This document shows, piece by piece, positions 45,390-53,771 of a stretch of 64,000 nt of DNA (position 1 is the stretch's first letter; each line of letters opens with the position of its first letter). The position numbers and the translations under genes are program-made. Origin of the DNA: Sulfitobacter sp. F26169L (lineage in GTDB: Bacteria > Pseudomonadota > Alphaproteobacteria > Rhodobacterales > Rhodobacteraceae); NCBI RefSeq assembly GCF_026410285.1, contig NZ_JAPMLP010000002.1:441501-505500 (forward strand), given 5' to 3'. The notes beneath the pieces were generated by a model that searched no databases, had not been told where the DNA came from, and worked only from the letters and a program-made list of their open reading frames with translations.

Positions 45390-47182
45390 GTGACAATTAC
45401 GTCCACAAATTCAAAAGTGCGCACATCGACAAGGCCCAGATCGGATATCCGCAATTCGGGGATCACGACAAGCGCCAGCAGGGAGTGTTGCATATACGCA
45501 TTGTTGAGGGTGCAACCGCAATCGCGCATGGCTTCCATCACGGCATCGGTTTTCGCTGCTACCTCGGCGGCCGGGCTATCCGACATCAGGCCGGCGATCG
45601 GCAGGTCGATTGTGGCCAGTTCCATACCGTTTTTGAAGACAGTAATGCCGCCGCCCAGCGCGCGCAGATGATTTGCTGCCAGCGCCATGTTGCCGGTATC
45701 GGTTCCCACAACAATCATATGGTGGCTGTCATGCGCCACGGTTGAGGCCATTGCCATTTCCCCAGTATAACCAAACCCCGACACCAGCGCATTGACCACG
45801 CCACCGGTGGCGCGGTGCCGTTCCACCAACGCAATCTGGCAAACATCACCGTGCGCTGTCACGCGGCCTTCGGTGACGGGCAGTTCAAACTGAAGCGCCT
45901 TGGTAGGTGCCTGGTTTTCGACCACGCCAATTACGTTGGCAGTGACTGAATTTGCTCCGGCGGGGGCGGTGATGGTGAAATCATCGAGTGACAGATCAGC
46001 GGCCATATTGACCGTCTGGCGCGCATGTTCGGGCCAGTTGAAATGCGGGCAGTCCACAAGGCATACTCCGTCCTGCGCCACGATTTCTCCGCGCGCGATG
46101 ACTGTTTCAACCGGCAATGTGCGCAAGTCTGATGACAGGATTACATCGGCCCGCCGACCGGGCGTAAGCGACCCTATCTCGCGTTCCAGCCCGAAGTGGG
46201 TAGCGGTATTTATTGTCGCCATTTGCAGCGCTACCAGCGGATCACAGCCACAGTCGATGGCATGGCGCACAACGCGGTTCATGTGCCCATCATTGACCAG
46301 CGTGGCAGAATGACAATCATCGGTACACAGGATCATGTTGCGTGGATCAAGGCCGCGCTCGGTTATTGCGGTGATCTGGCTTTCTACGTCATACCACGCA
46401 GAGCCTAGCCGGATCATCGCCCGCATTCCCTGCCGCATGCGCGCGATCGCGTCCGCCTCACAGGTGCCTTCGTGATCATCAGCGGGGCCGCCTGCGACAT
46501 AAGCTGCGAAGGCAGGCCCGAGATCGGGAGAGGCATAGTGCCCCCCCACAGTCTTGTCTGCACGTTGGGTGGCGGCAATTTCGGCCAGCATTTGCGGATC
46601 GGCGTTGCTGACACCGGGAAAGTTCATCATTTCACCCAGTCCGATGATGCCCGGCCATTGCATTGCCTCGGCCACATCATCGGCGGTGATCTCGTAGCCT
46701 GTTGTTTCCATACCCGGCGCGCTGGGCGCGCAGGATGGCATCTGGGTAAAGATATTCACAGGCTGCATCAGCGCTTCGTCATGCATCATGCGCACGCCGC
46801 TCAGCCCCAGTACATTGGCGATCTCATGCGGATCTGTGAACATGCTTGTGGTGCCGTGGGGGATCACGGCACGTGCAAATTCAGCGGGGGTAAGCATGCC
46901 GCTTTCGATGTGCATATGCCCGTCGCACAGGCCGGGGATCATATAGCGCCCCCGTGCCTCGATGATTTCGGTCTGTGGCCCTTTGCAGTGATCCGCACAG
47001 AGCCCGACAAAGGCGATGCGCCCTTTTACGATTGCGATGTCGTGATCAGGTAATGCTTCGCGGGTGTGGACGTTTACCCAGATGCCGCCCTTGATGATCA
47101 TATCAGCAGGCGCGCGGCCAGCGGCGACATTAACCAGATCGGCGGCCACATCGGGCCATGAGGGGAAAGTTGCTTGTGTCAT
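45386..47182 (-). CDS. ade: adenine deaminase
   Basis: A 598-residue amidohydrolase-superfamily enzyme converting adenine to hypoxanthine and ammonia. The metal motif CDGHMHIESGMLTPAEFARA, the block PHGTTSMFTDPHEIANVLG, and the conserved DDCHSATLVNDGHMNRVVRHAI are characteristic of bacterial adenine deaminase (Ade); the C-terminal beta domain has DSHHMIVVGT. The ATG at 47182 gives MTQATFPSWP. First of the ade-SUKH-amn operon; a 51-bp divergent gap separates it from a VOC gene. Confidence 0.95.
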   Translation of the reverse strand: MTQATFPSWPDVAADLVNVAAGRAPADMIIKGGIWVNVHTREALPDHDIAIVKGRIAFVGLCADHCKGPQTEIIEARGRYMIPGLCDGHMHIESGMLTPAEFARAVIPHGTTSMFTDPHEIANVLGLSGVRMMHDEALMQPVNIFTQMPSCAPSAPGMETTGYEITADDVAEAMQWPGIIGLGEMMNFPGVSNADPQMLAEIAATQRADKTVGGHYASPDLGPAFAAYVAGGPADDHEGTCEADAIARMRQGMRAMIRLGSAWYDVESQITAITERGLDPRNMILCTDDCHSATLVNDGHMNRVVRHAIDCGCDPLVALQMATINTATHFGLEREIGSLTPGRRADVILSSDLRTLPVETVIARGEIVAQDGVCLVDCPHFNWPEHARQTVNMAADLSLDDFTITAPAGANSVTANVIGVVENQAPTKALQFELPVTEGRVTAHGDVCQIALVERHRATGGVVNALVSGFGYTGEMAMASTVAHDSHHMIVVGTDTGNMALAANHLRALGGGITVFKNGMELATIDLPIAGLMSDSPAAEVAAKTDAVMEAMRDCGCTLNNAYMQHSLLALVVIPELRISDLGLVDVRTFEFVDVIVT

Positions 47183-47233
47183 GTCCCAATATTTCACAGG
47201 GTTGGTTCAGGTACAAGCGGGGGAAACGACGCA

Positions 47234-47665
47234 ATGGATTATGACAGTGTTGGTGCTGCCGTGTTTGGCCAATCTTTGTGCGGCATGGGCGTGAATTTGC
47301 TGGTGAAAGATGTAAGCGCCCAAGTGGCCTTTCTAGAGACTGTTTTTGACATGAAGTCCCATCAACCAACTGCGGATTTCGCGATTATGGTGTATGGTAA
47401 CAATGTTTTTCAGGTGCACAGTGACGGGACGTACCACGCAAATCCGTTACTGGGGCTTGTGCCGGAAACCCCGCCCCGTGGGGGTGGCATTGAGCTGAGG
47501 CTCTATGACACTGATCCCGATACCGCGTGTAAACGTGCCGAAGACGCGGGCGCGACGATTTTGCAAGCACCCGCTGACAAGCCGCATGGCCTGCGCGAAG
47601 CCTATATCCTTTGCGACAACGGGTATGCTTGGGTGCCTAGCAAGCCGTTAAATCAGATCAAATAA
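47234..47665 (+). CDS. VOC superfamily (glyoxalase/bleomycin resistance-like) protein
   Basis: A 143-residue protein with two beta-alpha-beta-beta-beta repeats of the vicinal oxygen chelate fold (MGVNLLVKDVSAQVAFLETVF, FAIMVYGNNVFQVHSD, and GGGIELRLYDTDPDTACKRAEDAGATILQ). These proteins can be isomerases, dioxygenases or binding/resistance proteins; metal ligands cannot be assigned with confidence. The ATG at 47234 is used; an upstream frame overlaps the divergent ade gene. Function unknown. Confidence 0.72.
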   Translation: MDYDSVGAAVFGQSLCGMGVNLLVKDVSAQVAFLETVFDMKSHQPTADFAIMVYGNNVFQVHSDGTYHANPLLGLVPETPPRGGGIELRLYDTDPDTACKRAEDAGATILQAPADKPHGLREAYILCDNGYAWVPSKPLNQIK

Positions 47666-47732
47666 TGTCGCAGACGGAACGGACGGGCCGGGTGCGCACA
47701 GGTTCTGTAAAGACTGAGAAAGGGAGAACGTG

Positions 47733-48488
47733 ATGAATATCGCCGAGCGCAAGCCGAACATGGCCCACTGGCAGGAACGTGTCGATCTGGCGGCGGCGTT
47801 TCGCTGGACCGCGCGGTTGGACATGCATGAAAGCGTTGCCAATCATTTCTCTCTCGCGGTGAATGACGATGGCACACAGTTTTTGATGAACCCGAACCAG
47901 ATGCATTTCAGCCGTATCAAAGCGAGTGATTTACTGTTGATTGACGCGAATGATCCAGAAACGCTTGAAGGCCCGAATGCACCTGATCCAACAGCGTGGG
48001 GTTTGCACGGCGGCGTGCACCGTGCCTGCGGCCACGCGCGCTGCGTGATGCACGTTCATTCAATCTTTGCGACTGTGTTGGCATGTTTGCAAGACAGCCG
48101 TCTGCCGCCGATTGACCAGAATTGTTGCACCTTTTTCAATCGTGTCGTGATTGATGAAGAATACGGCGGGCTGGCGTTTGAGGATGAGGGCGCGCGCTGC
48201 GCAAAGCTGCTGACTGACCCGAAGCAAAAAGTGATGGTCATGGGCAGTCATGGCGTGATGGTGATTGGCGATACCGTGGCCGAGACATTCAACCGCCTGT
48301 ATTATTTCGAGCGCGCGGCAGAGACGTATATCCGCGCATTGCAAACGGGTATGCCACTGCGGCGCATCAGTAACGAAATCGCAGAAAAGACTGCCCGAGA
48401 ACTGGAAGAATATCCAGAGCAGGACGCGCGCCATCTGGCGGAGCTGAAGGCGATTTTGGACAGCGAACAATCGGATTACGCACAATGA
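47733..48488 (+). CDS. class II aldolase/adducin-family protein
   Basis: A 251-residue class II aldolase-fold protein. Zinc ligands are visible in CVMHVHSIFATVLAC (HxH) and VMGSHGVMVIGD (third His); the ARLDMHESVANHFSLAV start matches the decarboxylase/adducin-like subgroup. Relatives include fuculose-phosphate aldolase and various lyases or uncharacterised decarboxylases. Starts ATG at 47733 (GTG three bases earlier is also possible) after agggag. Its stop overlaps the sterol desaturase-like gene by 4 bp, so both are coupled. Confidence 0.83.
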   Translation: MNIAERKPNMAHWQERVDLAAAFRWTARLDMHESVANHFSLAVNDDGTQFLMNPNQMHFSRIKASDLLLIDANDPETLEGPNAPDPTAWGLHGGVHRACGHARCVMHVHSIFATVLACLQDSRLPPIDQNCCTFFNRVVIDEEYGGLAFEDEGARCAKLLTDPKQKVMVMGSHGVMVIGDTVAETFNRLYYFERAAETYIRALQTGMPLRRISNEIAEKTARELEEYPEQDARHLAELKAILDSEQSDYAQ

Positions 48489-49447
48489 GCCGTACCGAGT
48501 GGAATCATGCGCCCAAGGGCGCCATCCCCGTATCACCCCTGTGGCAATGGCCCCCGCGCCCATTGAAGGTGCTCAAATGGTACGCCGACGGTTGGTTTCC
48601 GCTGACAATCAATCTGGGCATTCTGGCGCTGGCTTTTCTAAGCTGGGCGCTGTTCAGCCCAACGTTAGAGACAGCGACAACGCCCGGTTTGTGGGTGTTG
48701 GGCATCTGGTTGCGCAATGCGGTGATCATCACGCTGCTTGCAGGGGGGTTACACCTTTGGTTCCACGCCTATGCGGTGCAGGGGACAGATTACAAATACG
48801 ACCCACGTCCGTTTCCGCGCAAAGGGCGGATGTTTTCTTTCTCGGACCAATTGAAAGATAACATGTTCTGGACAATCGCATCCGGCGTCACGGTCTGGAG
48901 CCTGTTTGAAACATTCGCGTGGTGGGGTTTGGCCACAGGCGTGCTGCCGCAAACAACATTTGCGCAAACACCGATTTGGTTCGTTGCCTTCTTCTTTCTC
49001 ATTCCCGTCTGGGAGAGCTTTTATTTTTACTGGATACACCGATTGCTGCACACAAATGCGCTGTACCGGTTTCACGCGCTGCATCACCGCAACACCGACG
49101 TTGGCCCTTGGTCCGGCCTGTCAATGCATCCGGTTGAGCATGTGATGTATTTCGGAACGGTGCTTATCCATCTGGTCCTGCCCAGCAGCCCCGTTCACGT
49201 CATTTTCCATCTGATGTTCTACGCGTTGCTGGCAGTCACTTCCCACACCGGTTTTGAAGGTCTGTGGTTTCGCAACAAAAAACGCGTGCATCTGGGGATG
49301 TTCCACCACCAGTTACATCACCGCTATTTCGAGGTGAACTACGGCAATCTGGATGTACCATGGGACAAGTTGTTCGGCTCATTCCATGACGGAACCGAGG
49401 CGGGTAAAACGATGATGCGCGAACGCTTTAAAAGCAGGAAAAGATGA
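48485..49447 (+). CDS. sterol desaturase/fatty acid hydroxylase family membrane protein
   Basis: A 320-residue di-iron membrane oxidase. Several hydrophobic helices (about residues 35-60, 70-92, 140-165, 172-195) surround the eight-His cluster: WIHRLLHTNALYRFHALHHRN, SMHPVEHVMY and FHHQLHHRYFEVNYG. Family members hydroxylate or desaturate sterols, carotenoids or fatty acids with O2. Substrate unknown; it is sandwiched with 4-bp overlaps between an aldolase-like gene and an acyl-CoA dehydrogenase, suggesting lipid or acyl chain modification. Confidence 0.86.
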   Translation: MSRTEWNHAPKGAIPVSPLWQWPPRPLKVLKWYADGWFPLTINLGILALAFLSWALFSPTLETATTPGLWVLGIWLRNAVIITLLAGGLHLWFHAYAVQGTDYKYDPRPFPRKGRMFSFSDQLKDNMFWTIASGVTVWSLFETFAWWGLATGVLPQTTFAQTPIWFVAFFFLIPVWESFYFYWIHRLLHTNALYRFHALHHRNTDVGPWSGLSMHPVEHVMYFGTVLIHLVLPSSPVHVIFHLMFYALLAVTSHTGFEGLWFRNKKRVHLGMFHHQLHHRYFEVNYGNLDVPWDKLFGSFHDGTEAGKTMMRERFKSRKR

Positions 49448-50607
49448 TGATTTACGGACTGACCGAAGAACACCAGATGATTGCGGATACGGTCCGTTCG
49501 TTTGTGGAGAAGGAGATTTACCCTCACGAAGAGTTGGTAGAGCGCACTGGGGAGGTGCCCCAGGAGATCGCCCAGGAGATCAAAAAAAAGACAATCGATC
49601 TGGGTTTTTATGCCTGCAACTTCCCTGAAAGTGTTGGCTGCGCGGGGCTGAACCATGTCGAATTTGCGCTGGTTGAACGTGAATTAGGACGCGGCTCAAT
49701 GGCGCTGAACCATTTTTTTGGGCGGCCACAAAATATTCTGATGGCCTGTGAGGGGGAGCAGATCGAACGCTATCTAATGCCGGCAGTGCGTGGTGAGCGG
49801 ATGGATGCGCTTGCCATGACCGAACCGGGAGCAGGCTCGGACGTGCGGGGCATGAAATGCAATGCTGTTCGGGACGGAGGCGACTGGGTCGTAAACGGCA
49901 CCAAGCACTTCATCTCGGGCGCGGATCACGCTGACTTTATCATTGTGTTTATCGCAACAGGTGAAGACCAGACACCAAAAGGCCCCAAGAAACGTATCAC
50001 AGCCTTTCTTGTGGATCGTGGCACTCAAGGGTTCACAATCCGTGACGGTTATAAGTCGGTAAGCCACCGTGGTTATAAAAACATGATACTCGAATTTGAC
50101 GATTGCCGCCTGCCTGACGCGCAAGTTTTGGGTGAAGTTGATAGTGGATTCGAGGTGATGAACACATGGCTCTACGCCACGCGTATTACTGTCGCTACGA
50201 TGAGCGTGGGCCGCGCAAGACGGGTGTTTGATTACGCACTAACCTATGCTGCCGAGCGTGAGCAATTTGGCCAGAAAATCGGCAAGTTTCAAGGCGTTTC
50301 ATTCCAATTGGCGGATATGATTACAGAGATTGACGCCGCCGATCTCTTAACGCTCGCCGCTGCGGACAGACTGGATAAAAAGATCCCCGCAAACCGCGAG
50401 ATTGCGAGTGCAAAACTCTATGCAAGCGAGATGCTCGCAAGGGTGACCGATGCAGCAATTCAGGTTCATGGCGGTATGGGTTTAATGGATGACTATCCCC
50501 TAGAACGATTCTGGAGGGATGCACGCGTCGAGCGGATATGGGATGGAACCTCCGAGATTCAGCGACACATTATCAGCCGCGAAATGTTGAGAGCACTGGG
50601 CGCATGA
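49444..50607 (+). CDS. acyl-CoA dehydrogenase with Asp at catalytic position
   Basis: A 387-residue FAD enzyme: ALAMTEPGAGSDVRGMKC (FAD site), ISGADHADFIIVFIATG, and AIQVHGGMGLMDDYPLERFWRDARVERIW. The block that normally reads (I/W)EGTSxIQ with the catalytic Glu is WDGTSEIQRHI here, placing Asp367 at the base position; nearby Glu371 may compensate. The related crotonobetainyl-CoA reductase CaiA comes to mind because a CaiD-like gene follows. Starts ATG 49444, coupled to the previous gene. Confidence 0.87.
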   Translation: MMIYGLTEEHQMIADTVRSFVEKEIYPHEELVERTGEVPQEIAQEIKKKTIDLGFYACNFPESVGCAGLNHVEFALVERELGRGSMALNHFFGRPQNILMACEGEQIERYLMPAVRGERMDALAMTEPGAGSDVRGMKCNAVRDGGDWVVNGTKHFISGADHADFIIVFIATGEDQTPKGPKKRITAFLVDRGTQGFTIRDGYKSVSHRGYKNMILEFDDCRLPDAQVLGEVDSGFEVMNTWLYATRITVATMSVGRARRVFDYALTYAAEREQFGQKIGKFQGVSFQLADMITEIDAADLLTLAAADRLDKKIPANREIASAKLYASEMLARVTDAAIQVHGGMGLMDDYPLERFWRDARVERIWDGTSEIQRHIISREMLRALGA

Positions 50608-50682
50608 TAAATCCATGTCTGCGCGAATATTGCAAGATGATGGGGTACCAGTCCCCCATCGGCCTTTGGCCGATTCCCCCAG

Positions 50683-50850
50683 GGATATTTTTAGCCAAAA
50701 GAAGTAGGGGAGCCCACAGAGGAGCCCCCCTCGAAAAAATAGCAGTGCTACTTCTTCTGGCACAGTCATCGGCGTCCCCGCCTGTACTGCAAGTAAGTCC
50801 TAGCGTAGCGTTAGTTAGTAGAGCGTTATTTCTTTTGGCTAAAAATATCC
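50683..50850. repeat. intergenic 21-bp perfect inverted repeat element
   Basis: ggatatttttagccaaaag plus two bases (50683-50703) recurs as its exact reverse complement at 50830-50850, separated by 126 bp. The surroundings extend the symmetry loosely (GGCCTTTGGCCGA against TCGCCGAAGGC). A second, inner pair (aagaagtag near 50700, ctacttctt near 50749) allows nested folding. Sequences like the arm are familiar as abundant intergenic repeats in Rhodobacteraceae (recalled, not searched). It sits between the acyl-CoA dehydrogenase and acyl-CoA ligase genes and could act as a terminator, stabilising structure or small mobile element. Confidence 0.75.
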
Positions 50851-50889
50851 TCGCCGAAGGCAAAAAGTTCTTTGTGCGAGAGGTCAGTG

Positions 50890-52914
50890 ATGAGCGCTGA
50901 CCTAGGAAGGCTTTTGCGGCCCCGGTCAATTGCGGTGATTGGTGGCGGAGCTTGGTGTAGCCAAATCGTCCGGCAACTACATGGGATTGGATTTACTGGC
51001 CGGGTCGATCTTGTGCACCCGCGGTGTGGGATCATAGAGGGTATTCCGACCGTTCGTGATTTGAGCGATTTATCATCACCCCCTGATGCCGCCTTTGTCG
51101 GGGTGAACCGCAAATCTGCGATTGAAGTTATCAGATCGCTGGCTTTGTTTGGTGCCGGAGGAGCCGTTTGTTTTGCCTCAGGTTTTGCCGAAGCGTCAGC
51201 GGAAGATCGCGATGGGAAGGAACTGCAAGCTGAATTGGTGAAAGCCGCAGGTGAGATGCCGCTATTGGGACCGAATTGCTATGGGTTTATCAATGCGCTG
51301 GATCGCGCGCTGTTGTGGCCGGATCAACATGGGTGCGACTCTGTGGCGCGTGGTGTCGCTATTCTGACCCAGTCCTCAAATATCGCAATCAATCTAACGA
51401 TGCAGCAGCGCGGTTTGCCTATCGGTTACGTGGTAGCTTGCGGAAATATGGCGCAAACTACGCAGGCCCAGATTGCTTTGCAATTGCTTGACGATCCGAG
51501 GGTTACTGCAATCGGGCTTCACATCGAGGGATTTGGAGATTTGGCTGAGTGGTATGCTCTGGCGCATAAGGCTTGCGATAAGGGAGTGCCGCTGATTGCG
51601 TTAAAAGTCGGGCGTTCCGATCAGGCGCAACACGCTGCGGTTTCGCATACTGCGTCACTGGCGGGAAGTGATGCCGGTGCGTCTGCCTTGCTAAAACGTT
51701 TGGGCATCGGCAGAACGTCCGATCTGCCAACCTTTCTGGAAACGTTGAAGTTACTGCATATGGTCGGGCCTTTGGATGCGCCGACGCTATCCTCAATAAG
51801 CTGTTCGGGAGGTGAAGCAAGTCTGGCCGCTGACGCTGCCGTAGGATCAGGCATGACGTTTCCTGCGCTGACCGGCGAACAGCGGGACGGTTTGGCAGAT
51901 GCTTTGGGACCAATGGTCGCCTTGGCTAATCCGCTGGATTACCACACTTATGTGTGGCGGGATGTGGTCAAGATGACTGCAGCTTGGCTGCCAATGACGG
52001 CGTCGCACATCGGGCTGACGCTTGTTATCGTGGATTATCCGCACACGGATGCAAGGGACTGGGATTGTGCGACAAAGGCGGCCCTTGCCATACGTGCGAA
52101 AAGTGGCCGACCAGTCGCTGTCGTAGCGACCCTGCCGGAATTGATGCCACCTGATGTTGCTGCCGAATTGATGGCCGGAGGGGTTGTGGCGATAAGTGGG
52201 CTGACCGAAGCAATTGCAGCGGCGTCTATTGCAGCCTCCTTGGCGAAACCTGTCGCGCAGCCGGTGCTTAATGCCGGAGCGGATCGCGAGGCGGTTTTGG
52301 TGGATGAGGCCCAAGCCAAGGCCGCATTGAGCGGCTTTGGTGTCTTAGTGCCAAAAGGTGCAACAGTTCGGCGCATGGAAGGACTGAAAACTGTGGCTGC
52401 ATCGTTAACTGCACCTTTGGTTCTTAAAGTTACGGGCCTTGCGCATAAATCCGAGGCATGCGGTGTGCGTCTGGGGCTTGCGGTGGATGAAGTGTTTACT
52501 GCCGCACAAGTGATGCCGGAAGGCGCTTATCTGGTCGAGGAAATGGTGCAGGAAGCGGTTGTTGAACTGCTGATCGGGGTCACTCGTGACCCTGCGCACG
52601 GTTTTGTCCTGACACTTGGTGCAGGTGGCGTTTTGACAGAGTTGTGGCAAGATACGGCCTCGATGCTGATTCCGGCAGATCCGGGATCAGTGGTGGCGGC
52701 ATTGAAATCGCTTCGTATATGGCCCTTGATCGAGGGGTATCGCGGCAAATCCGGTGCTGATCTGAATGCAATCATCCGTGCTGTGATGGGCGTTCAGGAA
52801 TACGTTATTGTCAATGCCAGCCGCGTCAGCGAGGTAGAGATCAACCCGTTGATGTGTACACCCGACACAGCCGTTGCAGTGGATGCATTGCTGTGTGAAG
52901 CCAGAGGAGAATAG
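50890..52914 (+). CDS. NDP-forming acyl-CoA synthetase (acetate-CoA ligase family)
   Basis: A 674-residue fused ligase: N-terminal CoA-binding Rossmann domain (LLRPRSIAVIGGGAWCS), succinyl-CoA-ligase-like domain with the phospho-His region AAVSHTASLAGSDAG, and C-terminal ATP-grasp domain (VLKVTGLAHKSEACGVRLG to EVEINPLM). It makes an acyl-CoA from acid, CoA and ATP with ADP formation. The ATG at 50890 follows gagagg; a longer frame overlaps the repeat element. It is two bases from the CaiD-like gene and probably activates the acid that the neighbouring dehydrogenase and hydratase then modify. Confidence 0.88.
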   Translation: MSADLGRLLRPRSIAVIGGGAWCSQIVRQLHGIGFTGRVDLVHPRCGIIEGIPTVRDLSDLSSPPDAAFVGVNRKSAIEVIRSLALFGAGGAVCFASGFAEASAEDRDGKELQAELVKAAGEMPLLGPNCYGFINALDRALLWPDQHGCDSVARGVAILTQSSNIAINLTMQQRGLPIGYVVACGNMAQTTQAQIALQLLDDPRVTAIGLHIEGFGDLAEWYALAHKACDKGVPLIALKVGRSDQAQHAAVSHTASLAGSDAGASALLKRLGIGRTSDLPTFLETLKLLHMVGPLDAPTLSSISCSGGEASLAADAAVGSGMTFPALTGEQRDGLADALGPMVALANPLDYHTYVWRDVVKMTAAWLPMTASHIGLTLVIVDYPHTDARDWDCATKAALAIRAKSGRPVAVVATLPELMPPDVAAELMAGGVVAISGLTEAIAAASIAASLAKPVAQPVLNAGADREAVLVDEAQAKAALSGFGVLVPKGATVRRMEGLKTVAASLTAPLVLKVTGLAHKSEACGVRLGLAVDEVFTAAQVMPEGAYLVEEMVQEAVVELLIGVTRDPAHGFVLTLGAGGVLTELWQDTASMLIPADPGSVVAALKSLRIWPLIEGYRGKSGADLNAIIRAVMGVQEYVIVNASRVSEVEINPLMCTPDTAVAVDALLCEARGE

Positions 52915-52916
52915 CG

Positions 52917-53696
52917 ATGGAACCGATCAAAACGCACCGTGAAGGTGCAATTCTGCAGGTAACATTGGACCGCCCCAAAGCGAATGCAATCGATTTAATA
53001 ACATCGCGACAGATGGGAGAGGTTTTTGCCGGTTTCCGCGACGATTCCGGGCTTCGTGTTGCGATTATCACCGGCGGGGGTGATAAATTCTTCTGTCCGG
53101 GCTGGGATTTGAAAGCAGCGGCAGACGGTGACGCGGTGGATGGTGATTACGGCGTCGGCGGCTTTGGCGGGTTGCAGGAACTGCGGGGATTGAACAAACC
53201 GGTAATAGCTGCTGTGAACGGTATTTGCTGTGGTGGCGGGCTGGAACTGGCATTGAGCGCCGATATGATTTTGGCGGCTGATCATGCAACTTTTGCATTG
53301 CCGGAAATCCGCTCGGGTACCGTGGCCGATGCGGCAAGTGTGAAGCTGCCCAAGCGTATTCCCTATCATATCGCGATGGAGCTTTTGCTGACAGGGCGCT
53401 GGTTTGACGCGGAGGAAGGCAAAACATGGGGGCTGGTGAACGAGATATTGCCAGCAGACCAATTGATGGAGCGGACATGGGAGCTTGCGCGGCTTTTGGC
53501 GTCGGGGCCGCCGCTGGTCTATGCCGCAATCAAAGAGATTGTGCGCGATGCGGAAGATGCAAAATTTCAGGACGCGATGAACCGGATTACAAAACGGCAA
53601 CTGGCCAGTGTCGACACCCTTTATTCTTCCGAAGACCAGCTGGAAGGTGCGCGCGCATTTGCAGAAAAACGTGATCCGGTCTGGAAAGGCAAATAA
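52917..53696 (+). CDS. enoyl-CoA hydratase/isomerase, carnitinyl-CoA dehydratase (CaiD)-like
   Basis: A 259-residue crotonase-fold enzyme: VTLDRPKANAIDL, the oxyanion motifs GGDKFFCPGWDLKAAADG and GICCGGGLELALSADMILA, then ATFALPEIRSGTVADAASVKLPKRIP, the CaiD-like segment. CaiD converts crotonobetainyl-CoA to carnitinyl-CoA. No CaiB or CaiE is present, so carnitine metabolism is only one option. It begins two bases after the ligase stop. A small hairpin (ggcaaat/atttgcc, 53688-53708) overlaps its stop. Confidence 0.85.
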   Translation: MEPIKTHREGAILQVTLDRPKANAIDLITSRQMGEVFAGFRDDSGLRVAIITGGGDKFFCPGWDLKAAADGDAVDGDYGVGGFGGLQELRGLNKPVIAAVNGICCGGGLELALSADMILAADHATFALPEIRSGTVADAASVKLPKRIPYHIAMELLLTGRWFDAEEGKTWGLVNEILPADQLMERTWELARLLASGPPLVYAAIKEIVRDAEDAKFQDAMNRITKRQLASVDTLYSSEDQLEGARAFAEKRDPVWKGK

Positions 53697-53771
53697 CAGG
53701 CATTTGCCAAATGTCCGCTGGTAAGGTTATCTGATTACAAATTAGATTTTAGAAACAGGCGCTAAATTTCC

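Noticed and set aside
53688..53708. ggcaaat/atttgcc hairpin at the end of the CaiD-like gene as a terminator
   Set aside because: Stem is AT-rich and short with no T run; too weak to list separately.
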